Shown piece by piece: positions 16,404-24,391 of a stretch of 33,726 nucleotides of DNA (its first letter is position 1; each line of letters begins with the position of its first letter). This DNA is from TC-15 sp034437275. Lineage in GTDB: Bacteria; Chloroflexota; Anaerolineae; Aggregatilineales; Aggregatilineaceae. Position numbers and translations under genes: made by a program. The stretch is taken from NCBI GenBank assembly GCA_034437275.1, contig DAOTUD010000033.1:1-33726 (forward strand), read 5' to 3'. The notes beneath the pieces were generated by a model. That model searched no databases. It was given only the letters and a program-made list of their open reading frames with translations, and was not told the DNA's origin.

Positions 16404-16510
16404 GGCCCTCACCCTTCCGGCAGAGCCGGGTCCCTTTCCCTCAGGGAGAGGGATTAGCGGACTACCTACTTTCTTCTCCCTGAGGGAGAAGGGCGGGGGG
16501 GGGTGAGAGG
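16404..16510. repeat. GC-rich palindromic intergenic repeat
   Basis: GGCCCTCACCC at one end faces GGGTGAGAGG at the other. Two internal near-palindromes are TTTCCCTCAGGGAGAGGG and TTCTCCCTGAGGGAGAA. It occupies much of the 408-base gap between the GTPase start and the phosphatase gene. The rest of that gap holds a TATACT (16641-16646) that could be the phosphatase -10 box; I see no other feature in it. Confidence 0.65.
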
Positions 16511-16684
16511 CGTTTTTGCGTCGGCCAGACTCGACGCGACAGGTTATTCGTGGACTCAGCTAGACGCAGCGGGCAGGCTGTTGTTACAATCACTAAGGAG
16601 CAGGGGGGTACGGCGTTCCGGCCCCGCTTGCACAGCATGGTATACTCGCCCCGTATCGTGAACACCACGCACAAGGAGCATGTG

Positions 16685-17161
16685 ATGAGCGTCAACGTGT
16701 TATTCGTTTGCCTGGGCAATATCTGCCGTTCGCCAATGGCCGAAGGTGTCTTCCAGCACCTCGTCGACGAGGCCGGGCTGAGCGATGCGATCCGCGTCGA
16801 TTCGGCAGGCACCGGAAGCTGGCATGTCGGCGAGCGTGCGCACCGCGGCACCCGCAACATCCTGCGCAAGCATGGCATTCACTACGATGGCCGTTCCCGC
16901 CAGATCAAAGCCGGGGACTTCGACACATTCGACTACATCCTGACGATGGACGAATCCAACCTGAAGGCCGTCCAGCAGATGCTGCCCAAAGACAGCGCGG
17001 CGCAGGTAGGGCGCTTTATGGATTTCGCGCCGAACGCCCCGACGCATGAAGTGCCCGACCCGTATTATGACGGGCGCTTCGAGGAGGTCTACACGCTGGT
17101 GTTGATGGCGGCGGAAGGGCTGCTGGAACACATCCGCACCGAGGAAGGGCTGGCCGAATGA
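16685..17161 (+). CDS. Low-molecular-weight protein-tyrosine-phosphatase family enzyme
   Basis: This 158-residue phosphatase has the P-loop C-L-G-N-I-C-R-S with nucleophile C9 and R15, and the general acid D125 in VPDPYYDG. The second P-loop Cys (C14) and Ile in place of the Thr of arginine phosphatases indicate the tyrosine-phosphatase-like branch. The start ATG at 16685 follows CAAGGAGC; an in-frame GTG lies one codon upstream. Its stop overlaps the start of the fructosamine kinase gene (ATGA), so the two proteins are probably made together. In other bacteria such neighbours have been shown to dephosphorylate ribulosamine 5-phosphates, making that a likely role here besides tyrosine dephosphorylation. 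Confidence 0.93.
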   Translation: MSVNVLFVCLGNICRSPMAEGVFQHLVDEAGLSDAIRVDSAGTGSWHVGERAHRGTRNILRKHGIHYDGRSRQIKAGDFDTFDYILTMDESNLKAVQQMLPKDSAAQVGRFMDFAPNAPTHEVPDPYYDGRFEEVYTLVLMAAEGLLEHIRTEEGLAE

Positions 17162-18051
17162 TGCTGCCTGCGGCACTGCAAGATGCGATTGCCGGCCACG
17201 TCGGTGCCCCGGTCGAGGACGCGCAGCCGGTCTATGGCGGGGACATCAACCAGGCCGCCCACTTCCGGGCCGGGGGCGCGCGCTACTTCGTGAAGTGGCA
17301 CACCGACGCGCCGCCGGACATGTTCCCCGCCGAGGCGCACGGGCTGCGCGAACTGGCCGCCGCCGAGGCGATCCGCGTGCCGGCGGTGATCGCGCAGGGC
17401 GACGAAACCGGCGACTGCCCGGCCTTCCTGGTGCTGGAGTGGATCGAGACGGGCAGCAAGCACGGCTCCGGCAGCCGGGACACGATGGCCCGTTTCGGCG
17501 AGGCGCTGGCCGCGCTGCACCGGCACACGGCGGCGCAGCACGGGCTGGCGCGCGACAACTTCATCGGGCGGCTGCCCCAGCCCAACCCCCAGGCCGCCAG
17601 CTGGGTCGCGTTCTACTGCGACCAGCGCATCGGCTTCCAGATGGAGCTGGCCCGCCAGCGCGGACGGCTGCCCAGCCGCCGCGAGCGTTTGCTCACGCGG
17701 CTGATGGACCGGCTGGACGATCTGCTCGATGACGATGAGATTGTGCCGTCGCTGCTGCACGGTGACCTGTGGGGCGGCAACTACCTGGTCGATGACCAGG
17801 GCGACGCGGTGCTGATCGACCCGGCGGTGTGCTATGGGCACCGCGAGATGGACCTGGCCATGAGCGAACTGTTCGGCGGCTTTGGGGTCCGATTCTACGA
17901 GGCATATCGCGCCGCCTACCCGCTGGACGGCTACAACGACCGGCGCGCACTCTACCAGCTCTACTACATCCTGGTGCATCTCAACCTGTTTGGCGAAAGC
18001 TACGGGGGGCGCGTGGATTCCATCGCCGCGCACTACGTCGGGCGCGCGTAA
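17158..18051 (+). CDS. Fructosamine/ketosamine 3-kinase family protein
   Basis: This 297-residue cytoplasmic kinase is of the aminoglycoside-phosphotransferase fold. Visible motifs are the ATP-binding YFVKWH (the Lys), GLRELAAAEAIRVPAVIA, the catalytic loop LLHGDLWGGNYLVD with D203, and the metal-binding VLIDPAVCYGHREMDLAM. It phosphorylates the 3-hydroxyl of sugar amines on glycated proteins, which destabilises the adduct. Bacterial members act mainly on ribulosamines and erythrulosamines. The ATG overlaps the phosphatase stop codon by four bases. The length matches the family. Confidence 0.93.
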   Translation: MMLPAALQDAIAGHVGAPVEDAQPVYGGDINQAAHFRAGGARYFVKWHTDAPPDMFPAEAHGLRELAAAEAIRVPAVIAQGDETGDCPAFLVLEWIETGSKHGSGSRDTMARFGEALAALHRHTAAQHGLARDNFIGRLPQPNPQAASWVAFYCDQRIGFQMELARQRGRLPSRRERLLTRLMDRLDDLLDDDEIVPSLLHGDLWGGNYLVDDQGDAVLIDPAVCYGHREMDLAMSELFGGFGVRFYEAYRAAYPLDGYNDRRALYQLYYILVHLNLFGESYGGRVDSIAAHYVGRA

Positions 18052-18071
18052 GCGGCGCGTGCCTGCGCGCA

Positions 18072-19217
18072 TCAGTCCAGCGCGGGATACACCGCCGTGA
18101 AGTTCGTCCCGTCGCCGGGCGTCGAGGTGAACGTCACCGTCCCGCCCAGGTAGCGCTCGCTGAGCAGCTTGACGCTGTACGTGCCCAGCCCGCGCCCCGG
18201 CCCTTTGGTCGAAAACGAGCGTTGAAAGACCTGAAGCTGCACCTCGCGCGGCATCACGCCGGGGTTGTGCACGGTGAACATCACCCGGCCATCGCCCTGC
18301 TGATGAGACGACAGCGTCACCGTTTCGCCGGGCTGGCTGGCTTCCAGCGCGTTCTTGACCAGGTTGTTGAGCACGCGCTCCAGCAGGGTGGGATCGTTGT
18401 CAAATACGACGGCTTCGGCATCCTCGGCGACGACGAGCTGCCGGTCCCGCGCGATCTCGTGCTCCATGTAGAACGCCCGGATGCGCTGGATCAGGTGGCG
18501 CGTGTTGACCGGCGACACCCGGACGGGCAGCTCGCCGCTTTCGGCCTGGCTTAGCTCGCGCTGCGCGTTGATCTCCTCGACCAACTGGTAGGCCGCCTCG
18601 TGAATCATGTCTCGGTACTGCGCCGACCGGTTTTGGGGCGGATTATCCAGCAGCAAGTCGGTATAGCCGATCAACACGGTGGCGGTGTTGAGCAGGTCGT
18701 GGAAGAAGACGCGCTCCAACGCCTGCCGCCGCTTCTCGTCGCTGATGTCCTGTATCACGAACACGGTATAGCGCTCCCCGTTGATGTCGAGGGGCGTGGT
18801 GCTGACGCGCAGATCGAGCGCGTCGCCGTGCGTCTGGGTGATGCGGCACTCGTGCGTGTCGGGCTGCCCGTGCAGGCTGGTGAGAATGGCCCACGCCGCC
18901 CCGCACGCCTCGCAGTAGCGCGAGGTGCCGCAGCCCTGCGGGGTTTTGAAGGCGTGCTCGCAGTGCAGCAGTTCGCCGGGGCGCTGGCCGGCGGCGTCGT
19001 CCAGGCCCGGCAGGCCGAGCAGGTCCAGCAGCGCCCGGTTGGCAAAGACCGTCTGCCGCTGGGCGTTGAGCACCAGCAGCACGTCCGGCACCGCATCGAG
19101 CACCTGGCGCATCGCGGGCGGCATGTTCAAGAAAATATCAGCCTGGCGTTGGATGACCTCCCGGGTGGCACGTTGGGTGGGGACAACATATGTTACGTGG
19201 GGGGGCGTTGGGTTCAT
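18072..19217 (-). CDS. PAS-domain sensor histidine kinase with a four-Cys cluster
   Basis: This 381-residue, apparently soluble sensor kinase has a PAS-type region (about 35-160) starting MRQVLDAVPDVLLVLN. It contains a Cys-rich insertion with C86, C96, C102 and C105 (HCEHAFKTPQGCGTSRYCEACG), known from other PAS kinases as GCGTSxxCxxCGA and a plausible metal or redox site. Then comes a dimerisation helix with phospho-His H173 in FFHDLLN, an N box (LNNLVKNALEAS), and G1/G2-type motifs (VHNPGVMP, GPGRGLGTYSVKLL). No transmembrane segment is evident. The ATG at 19217 has GGAG 6 bases upstream. No receiver gene is adjacent, so its partner is unknown. Confidence 0.9.
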   Translation of the reverse strand: MNPTPPHVTYVVPTQRATREVIQRQADIFLNMPPAMRQVLDAVPDVLLVLNAQRQTVFANRALLDLLGLPGLDDAAGQRPGELLHCEHAFKTPQGCGTSRYCEACGAAWAILTSLHGQPDTHECRITQTHGDALDLRVSTTPLDINGERYTVFVIQDISDEKRRQALERVFFHDLLNTATVLIGYTDLLLDNPPQNRSAQYRDMIHEAAYQLVEEINAQRELSQAESGELPVRVSPVNTRHLIQRIRAFYMEHEIARDRQLVVAEDAEAVVFDNDPTLLERVLNNLVKNALEASQPGETVTLSSHQQGDGRVMFTVHNPGVMPREVQLQVFQRSFSTKGPGRGLGTYSVKLLSERYLGGTVTFTSTPGDGTNFTAVYPALD

Positions 19218-19259
19218 CGTAGGCTCCACAACAATGTTCGATTCAATGTGATAGCGCGT

Positions 19260-19429
19260 TTAGAGGCTGTTATGCACTTTTACCCCTATCCCCCGACCCC
19301 TTTCCCCGCACGCGGAGAAAGGGGGGAGGCGCAAGTCCCTCTCCGTTTACGGGGAGGGATTTAGGCAGGGGTAAAACTTACGGAAAAAACCACTGTAGAC
19401 AGCCTGCATAAGTTCATAACACGCTCTAG
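19260..19429 (+). mobile_element. MITE-like element, copy 1
   Basis: The body (19264-19425) is about 162 bases, with imperfect terminal inverted repeats AGGCTGTTATGCACTT and, from the other strand, AGCGTGTTATGAACTT. It is flanked by TTAG (19260-19263) and CTAG (19426-19429), both fitting the YTAR target of IS5-group elements. A copy in the opposite orientation lies at 25071-25241. No coding sequence is inside, so it would need a transposase from elsewhere. It separates the sensor kinase start from the stop of the beta-propeller gene. Confidence 0.8.
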
Positions 19430-19463
19430 AGTATACCAAAGGAGCGTGTCTGCGTTAATCCCA

Positions 19464-21158
19464 TCACCGCGCCCAGCGCAAATCGCGGACCGGGCCGATG
19501 GTGTGGATGCGGTGCGTGTCGCCGGCGGGCAGGCGAATGAGCGCCAGGGTGCCGGACGCGCGGCCCGCATCGTCGTACTGCGCATCTCGCAGCCCGGCGA
19601 TAGCCAGCGATCCGTCCGGCCCGACTGCCAGCCGGGCTTCCCGCACGAAGCCGCCCGCCAGATCGCCGGCGACCGGGGCGTATGGCCCTGGCAGCGACGG
19701 TGCACGCCACGCGCGCACGAACTGCGGCCCCAGCGTGGCGGTCGAGCTGACCAGCGCGGCCCAGTCGCCCGCTGCCGCCGGCTGCACATCGACGACCGGG
19801 GTATCCGGCCCCAGGATGGTCTGCGGATCGGCGTCCGGCGCGGCGGGGTCGATCAGGTACAGGCCGGGCTGGGTGTAGCCCCACTGCGCGGACCACGTGA
19901 TGATCCGCCCGTCCGGCGTCCAGGCCGCCTGTCCGCTGTTGGTGAACGTGGTGAGGGTTCCGCTGGCCACGTCGACGACGCCCAGCAGCGATCCCTCGTA
20001 CAGCAGCACATCCACCAGCAGGCGCGCACCGTCCGGCCCCCAGCGCGGGGTGCTGAAGAGCTGCGCGCCGGTCGGGCCGGTGGCGGTGTCGGGGGGTTGG
20101 TGCGCCAGCAGCCGTCGCCAGGGGGTATCGCTATCTGGTGAATACAGCCACAGCCCGCCCGCGTCGGTATAGGCCAGCCGTGCCCCGTCCGGGTCCCAGG
20201 CCAGGGTCAGCGGGGCGCGGTCAAGCGCCAGCGTGGTCAGGACCTGGCGCGTGGTCCCGTCGCGCCGGGCCGTGATGAGCTGGTCGCCGCTGATGTACGC
20301 GATCTGCTCCCCGGCGACGGCATACGTCGTGACCGGGACGCCCGCCGGGGTCACGGGGAAGGGCGGTTCGCCGTCCGCCGGAAGCTGCCACACGCGCGGC
20401 GTGCCGTCCGGATCGGCGGCGACGTAGTACAACGGCGCGGGCAGCCGCGTGCCCAGCGCGACCGGTGGCGGGACCGGCCCCCACGCGAAGGCCAGCGCGC
20501 CCGCCGTGCCCGGCACGAGCGTGCCGTCGTCTAATTGCACCCCGTCCGGCGTGAGCGTCGCCGCGACCGGGGCTGGCTGCGGCGGGGCGTCCGCCAGGGC
20601 TGCCCGGCGCCAGGCCCCGTCCTGGTGCGTGATGCGCGTGGCGTTCCCGGCGGCGTCCTGTGCGATCAAGGTGTCCGGCCCGGTCCAGTAGAGCGTGGTC
20701 CAGGGGCCGCCCGCCACCGTGTCGATGGCCGGCTCGCCATACGGGCCGCTGCCAGGGGCTGCGATGTGCACCCCGTCCGCCACCGCATAGGCCAGCGCCG
20801 AGACGTCCGGTGCCCAGGCCATCGTCGCGCCGGGATCGGGCGGCGGCGCGGCGTCGAATTCCAGCACGTAGCCGCTGCCCCTGTCAATCGCGGACACCAG
20901 CACCATGGCGTTGTCCTGGGTGCGGAGCGCGTACCATGCGCCGTCCAGGGCGATGGCGAAATCCGTGATCCGGCGCTCGTTCGGCGCGATCAGCGACTGG
21001 CCGCCGTGCTGGCGATCCACACGGATCACGTGCCCCTCTGAGGTGAGGATGTACAGGTCCGCCGGCAGGGGAAAACCATCGGCCTGCGCGTGGAGCGCGC
21101 CGATCCCCGGGCCGGCGAGGGTCAATACCAGGCTGAGTAGAATGATGATGCGCTGCAT
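19464..21158 (-). CDS. Secreted beta-propeller (WD40/PD40-like) protein
   Basis: This 564-residue protein begins with a signal peptide (MQRIIILLSLVLTLAGPGIGALHAQA). The rest contains repeated W-x-P-D-G/A motifs (WAPDVSALAYA, WDPDGARLAYTD, WGPDGARLLVDV, WTPDGRIITW) typical of TolB/PD40 beta-propeller blades. It likely acts outside the membrane as a binding or scaffold domain; no catalytic motif is visible. The ATG at 21158 with GGGAG upstream puts the signal peptide at the start, although the frame extends further upstream. Function unknown beyond the fold. Confidence 0.8.
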   Translation of the reverse strand: MQRIIILLSLVLTLAGPGIGALHAQADGFPLPADLYILTSEGHVIRVDRQHGGQSLIAPNERRITDFAIALDGAWYALRTQDNAMVLVSAIDRGSGYVLEFDAAPPPDPGATMAWAPDVSALAYAVADGVHIAAPGSGPYGEPAIDTVAGGPWTTLYWTGPDTLIAQDAAGNATRITHQDGAWRRAALADAPPQPAPVAATLTPDGVQLDDGTLVPGTAGALAFAWGPVPPPVALGTRLPAPLYYVAADPDGTPRVWQLPADGEPPFPVTPAGVPVTTYAVAGEQIAYISGDQLITARRDGTTRQVLTTLALDRAPLTLAWDPDGARLAYTDAGGLWLYSPDSDTPWRRLLAHQPPDTATGPTGAQLFSTPRWGPDGARLLVDVLLYEGSLLGVVDVASGTLTTFTNSGQAAWTPDGRIITWSAQWGYTQPGLYLIDPAAPDADPQTILGPDTPVVDVQPAAAGDWAALVSSTATLGPQFVRAWRAPSLPGPYAPVAGDLAGGFVREARLAVGPDGSLAIAGLRDAQYDDAGRASGTLALIRLPAGDTHRIHTIGPVRDLRWAR

Positions 21159-21296
21159 GTTAGTCTCCCTATCGCCACCGCTTGAGTATAGCAGCGATGC
21201 GGGCGGGATGCATAGTGCGCGCAATGGACAGCCCGCCGCAGGTCAGGTACACTACGTCGCCAGTGATTTTTTTGATGCAGTAAGGACAAGTTGACC

Positions 21297-22091
21297 GTGC
21301 AGAACAACGCGTTACATATTCGCACCGGAGCCGAGCCGTTTTGGCTGGAGGGGGGCGAGGTGGGCTGTGTGTGCACGCATGGCTTCACCGCGTCGCCGGA
21401 GGAAATGCGCTGGTTGGGCGAGTATTTGCACGACCGGGGCCTGACGATCTTCGCGCCGCGCCTGGCCGGGCACGGCACCGACCCGGAGATGATGCGCCGC
21501 CAGCATTGGCGGGACTGGTACGAGAACGTGCTGGATGGGGTGGCGCTGCTGCGCGCGCGCTGCCGCAAGGTGTTCGCCGTCGGGATTTCGATGGGCGGGC
21601 TGCTCAGCCTGCAACTGGCGGCAGCGGGCGAGGTGGACGGTGTGGCGGCGCTGGCGGCCCCGTTCCGGCTGCCGTCGCGGACGATGCGTTTCACCCCGGT
21701 GATCAAGTACTTCCGCCGCACCTTCATCAAGGACGACTGGCCGGGCGACCTCGAAGCGCGGGTGCGTGCGGCGCAGCGCGCGATGGGCCGCGAGGAGTGG
21801 GGCCGCCTGGATTACGGCGTGATGCCCACCGCCGCGATCTGGCAGCTCTACCGCCTGATGAACGTGGTCTATAAGCGCCTGCCGGAGGTCACGGCCCCGG
21901 CGCTGCTGGTGTACTCCCAGGGCGACCAGACTGTGCCGTATGACAACCTGGCGCTGGCCGAGGCGCAGATCGGCAGCCACGACCTGGTGACGCACACCCT
22001 CGAACGCTCCGACCACTGCCTGACGCAGGAGATCGAGCGCGAGACGGTCTACCGGCTGGTGTGGGACTTCCTGTCGGCGCGCATGGCGTAA
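21297..22091 (+). CDS. Alpha/beta hydrolase, carboxylesterase/monoacylglycerol lipase-like
   Basis: This 264-residue serine hydrolase has the oxyanion strand CVCTHGFTASPEEMRWLG, the nucleophile elbow GISMGG with S98, and a C-terminal Asp (SQGDQTVPYDN) and His (RSDHCLT) completing the triad. The length and the H-G-F-T-x-S-P-x-x-M motif fit the short carboxylesterase family (Est30-like). I favour GTG at 21297, since AAGGA is 10 bases upstream; a TTG at 21291 is only 4 bases from it. The gene is followed closely by an MFS transporter. Substrate not determined. Confidence 0.88.
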   Translation: MQNNALHIRTGAEPFWLEGGEVGCVCTHGFTASPEEMRWLGEYLHDRGLTIFAPRLAGHGTDPEMMRRQHWRDWYENVLDGVALLRARCRKVFAVGISMGGLLSLQLAAAGEVDGVAALAAPFRLPSRTMRFTPVIKYFRRTFIKDDWPGDLEARVRAAQRAMGREEWGRLDYGVMPTAAIWQLYRLMNVVYKRLPEVTAPALLVYSQGDQTVPYDNLALAEAQIGSHDLVTHTLERSDHCLTQEIERETVYRLVWDFLSARMA

Positions 22092-22103
22092 GGGGGCGGA
22101 CGG

Positions 22104-23279
22104 ATGCGGCAACTGTGGCGCGATGTGGGGCGCGATACGCGCTGGGTGATGTGGGCTTACATCCTGTGGGGCGTCGGCGAAGGGTTGTGGATGTTCATCC
22201 AGCCGCTGTATGTCAAGTCGCTGGGCGCAACCCCGGAGCAGACCGGCTTCGTGATCGGCATGTGGGGGCTGGCGCGGCTGTTGTTCATCCTGCCGTTCGG
22301 CATCCTGGCCGACCGCTGGGGCGCGCGGCGGCTGATGATTCCGGCGTGGTATATCGGCGCGATCGGCGTGCTGGTCATCGCGCTCGCTCCGGACTGGCGC
22401 TGGGCTGCGCCCGGCTTCCTGATCTACGGCATTTCGGCCTCGGCGATCCCGGTCACGAATCTATACTTGACGCAGAGCATGCAGCACGATGCCACTCGCC
22501 GCCCGGACCTGCCGGTGCAGGCGTCGCTCACGCTGCTGTGGGCGGCCTACTCGATGGGGCTGGTGGTGTCGCCGGCGGTCGGCGGCCTGATCGGGGACTG
22601 GTGGAGCCTGCGCGCGGTGTTCCTGATCAGCGTGGGCTGGTTTATGCTCAGCACGTTCGCCATCACGCGCACCACCGAATACCCCGCCGCCACCCGGCCC
22701 GAACGCGGCTACGATTACCGGGGCCTGCTGCGCCGCTGGCAGGTGGTGGCGACGTTCGTGCTGCTGACGCTGGGCTTCACGGCGGTGCTGACCGGCCAGC
22801 CCCTCGCGCCGCAGTACCTGGAGGAGGTGCGCGGCCTGTCGGAGGCGGCGGTCGGCGCGGCGGGGTCGCTCAACGCGCTGGGCACGGCGGTGTTCAGCGT
22901 GGCGCTGGGCCGGCTGACGGCATGGCGCGGTTTTTTTGCCAGTCTGGGGCTGGTGCTGCTATCGTTTGGAATGATGATGATCAGCGGGGCATGGCCGGTG
23001 ATCGTGGTGGCCTACTTCATGCTCGGTGCGTACTACACGACGCGCCCGCTGGCTACCGCTGTCATCAGCACCCGGGTCGCCGAACACCAGCACGGCATGG
23101 CCTACGCTCTGGTCGATACGCTGGCCGGGCTGGCGACGGTGGTCGGGACGAATCTGGCTGGCGTGCTCTATGCGCAGAACCCGGACTGGCCGTTCTGGGC
23201 GGGCATCGCCGGCATCCTGGCCGTGAGTGTGATGGCGGCGCTGCTGCTGCGGCACCCGGCTTACCAAAATGCGCCGTAA
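22104..23279 (+). CDS. MFS transporter, 12 predicted helices
   Basis: This 391-residue inner-membrane protein has about 12 hydrophobic segments and the MFS motif between helices 2 and 3, GILADRWGARRLM. The two halves are joined by a charged loop (EYPAATRPERGYDYRGLLRR). It lies 12 bases after the esterase gene, suggesting co-transcription, with GGCGGACGG before the ATG. The substrate cannot be predicted. An IS200/IS605-type remnant starts directly after its stop codon. Confidence 0.88.
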   Translation: MRQLWRDVGRDTRWVMWAYILWGVGEGLWMFIQPLYVKSLGATPEQTGFVIGMWGLARLLFILPFGILADRWGARRLMIPAWYIGAIGVLVIALAPDWRWAAPGFLIYGISASAIPVTNLYLTQSMQHDATRRPDLPVQASLTLLWAAYSMGLVVSPAVGGLIGDWWSLRAVFLISVGWFMLSTFAITRTTEYPAATRPERGYDYRGLLRRWQVVATFVLLTLGFTAVLTGQPLAPQYLEEVRGLSEAAVGAAGSLNALGTAVFSVALGRLTAWRGFFASLGLVLLSFGMMMISGAWPVIVVAYFMLGAYYTTRPLATAVISTRVAEHQHGMAYALVDTLAGLATVVGTNLAGVLYAQNPDWPFWAGIAGILAVSVMAALLLRHPAYQNAP

Positions 23280-23280
23280 A

Positions 23281-23440
23281 GCCCCTGTCTTTAGCTATGG
23301 GGATATAAGGCGTGGCGCACATTGGGCGGGACACGCCCTTGTCGCTTAACGTAGGACCACTGCCTGTGCTTGTTCATGCAGGTAAGCTCATGCGTGCGCC
23401 AGAAGCCCCCGCCTTTAGGCGTGGGGAGTGTCACATCAGG
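23281..23440 (+). mobile_element. Solo IS200/IS605-type element with omega-RNA-like end
   Basis: The right end reads AGAAGCCCCCGCCTTTAGGC continuing GTGGGGAGTGTCAC, a typical IS200/IS605 right-end hairpin (CCCC-CGCC, loop TTTA, GGCG-T-GGGG with a bulge; 23406-23426). A weaker hairpin with the same TTTA loop lies at the left end (23282-23302). Inside, GGCGTG/CACGCC and a perfect GGCGCAC (23314-23320)/GTGCGCC (23394-23400) long-range pair resemble omega-RNA architecture. There is no tnpA or tnpB. It is either a non-autonomous derivative or a remnant. Confidence 0.72.
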
Positions 23441-23466
23441 CATACTAAACCGGAACAACAACCGCT

Positions 23467-23850
23467 ATGACGAAACGCAACCAACAAGCGCCCGATCCCG
23501 ATCTGCTGGCGCGGTTCTGGCAGAATCTCGTGCTGGCGGTGCGGCTGCTGTTCGATGGCCGCGTCGCCGCGACTGCCAAGCTGATCCCGGCGCTGGTGCT
23601 GGCCTACATCCTGTCGCCCATCGACCTGATCCCGGAGGTGTTTCTGCCGTTCGGGGTGGTGGATGACCTGGGCGTGCTGGTGCTCGGCCTGCAGATGTTC
23701 ATCCTCAGTTCCCCGCGCGAGGTGGTCGAGGAGTATCGCAATAAGCGCAAAGCGGGCGATCTGCACGAACCCGATGATGACCAGGGCCAACCCGAAGACG
23801 AGCCGAAGGTCATCGAGGGCAGCTACAGCGTGCGCGAGGACGAGGACTGA
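23467..23850 (+). CDS. DUF1232 / YkvA-family small membrane protein
   Basis: This 127-residue protein has a charged N-terminus, then the family core AATAKLIPALVLAYILSPI followed by DLIPE and VFLPFGVVDDLGVLVLG, then a hydrophilic acidic tail. The helical hairpin with Y-x-x-S-P-x-D-x-x-P is the DUF1232 signature. Its biochemical role is unknown. The gene is the first of three closely spaced rightward genes. Confidence 0.87.
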   Translation: MTKRNQQAPDPDLLARFWQNLVLAVRLLFDGRVAATAKLIPALVLAYILSPIDLIPEVFLPFGVVDDLGVLVLGLQMFILSSPREVVEEYRNKRKAGDLHEPDDDQGQPEDEPKVIEGSYSVREDED

Positions 23851-23881
23851 GCGTGGTGTACCTGTACCGGAGGCATGACGC

Positions 23882-24391
23882 ATGAAGATCGGCATCCTAT
23901 CCGACACACACAACAACGCCGACAACACGCGGCTGGCGCTGGATACGTTCCGCGCGCGCGAGGTCGAACGCCTGATCCACTGCGGCGATATCGCCACGCC
24001 GGAGATCGTGTATTTGTTCGCCGGGTGGCAGGTGACGTTTGTGCTGGGCAACGTCGACCGCGACTGGGTGGCGCTGACGCAGGCCGCCGAGGCCATCGGC
24101 GCGCCGCGTCCCCGGCTCAGCCGCGATGTCGCGCTGGACAACGGCACCGTGATTGGCGTGACGCACGGCGCGGACCGCGACGTGTTCTACCGGCTGCTGC
24201 TGAGTGACCGTTACACGGTGGTGTGTCACGGGCACACCCACGAGCGCCTCAACGAGTTCCGCCACCCCTACAACGTGCGGGTGCTCAATCCCGGCGCGCT
24301 GGGCGGGGCCAAATCGCAGACGCGCTCGGTGTGCGTTCTGGATAGCGATACGCTGGATGTGGAGTTTATCGAGTTTCCTGAGGTGGGATGA
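23882..24391 (+). CDS. YfcE/MJ0936-like metallophosphoesterase
   Basis: This 169-residue phosphodiesterase has the full calcineurin-like set: SDTHNN, CGDIATPE, GNVDRD, THGADRD and GHTHERLNE, ending in NPGALGG. These residues bind two metal ions. Enzymes of this size hydrolyse phosphodiester model substrates; natural substrates are generally unknown. GGAGG lies 8 bases before the ATG. The stop overlaps the next gene start (ATGA), implying coupling. Confidence 0.92.
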   Translation: MKIGILSDTHNNADNTRLALDTFRAREVERLIHCGDIATPEIVYLFAGWQVTFVLGNVDRDWVALTQAAEAIGAPRPRLSRDVALDNGTVIGVTHGADRDVFYRLLLSDRYTVVCHGHTHERLNEFRHPYNVRVLNPGALGGAKSQTRSVCVLDSDTLDVEFIEFPEVG

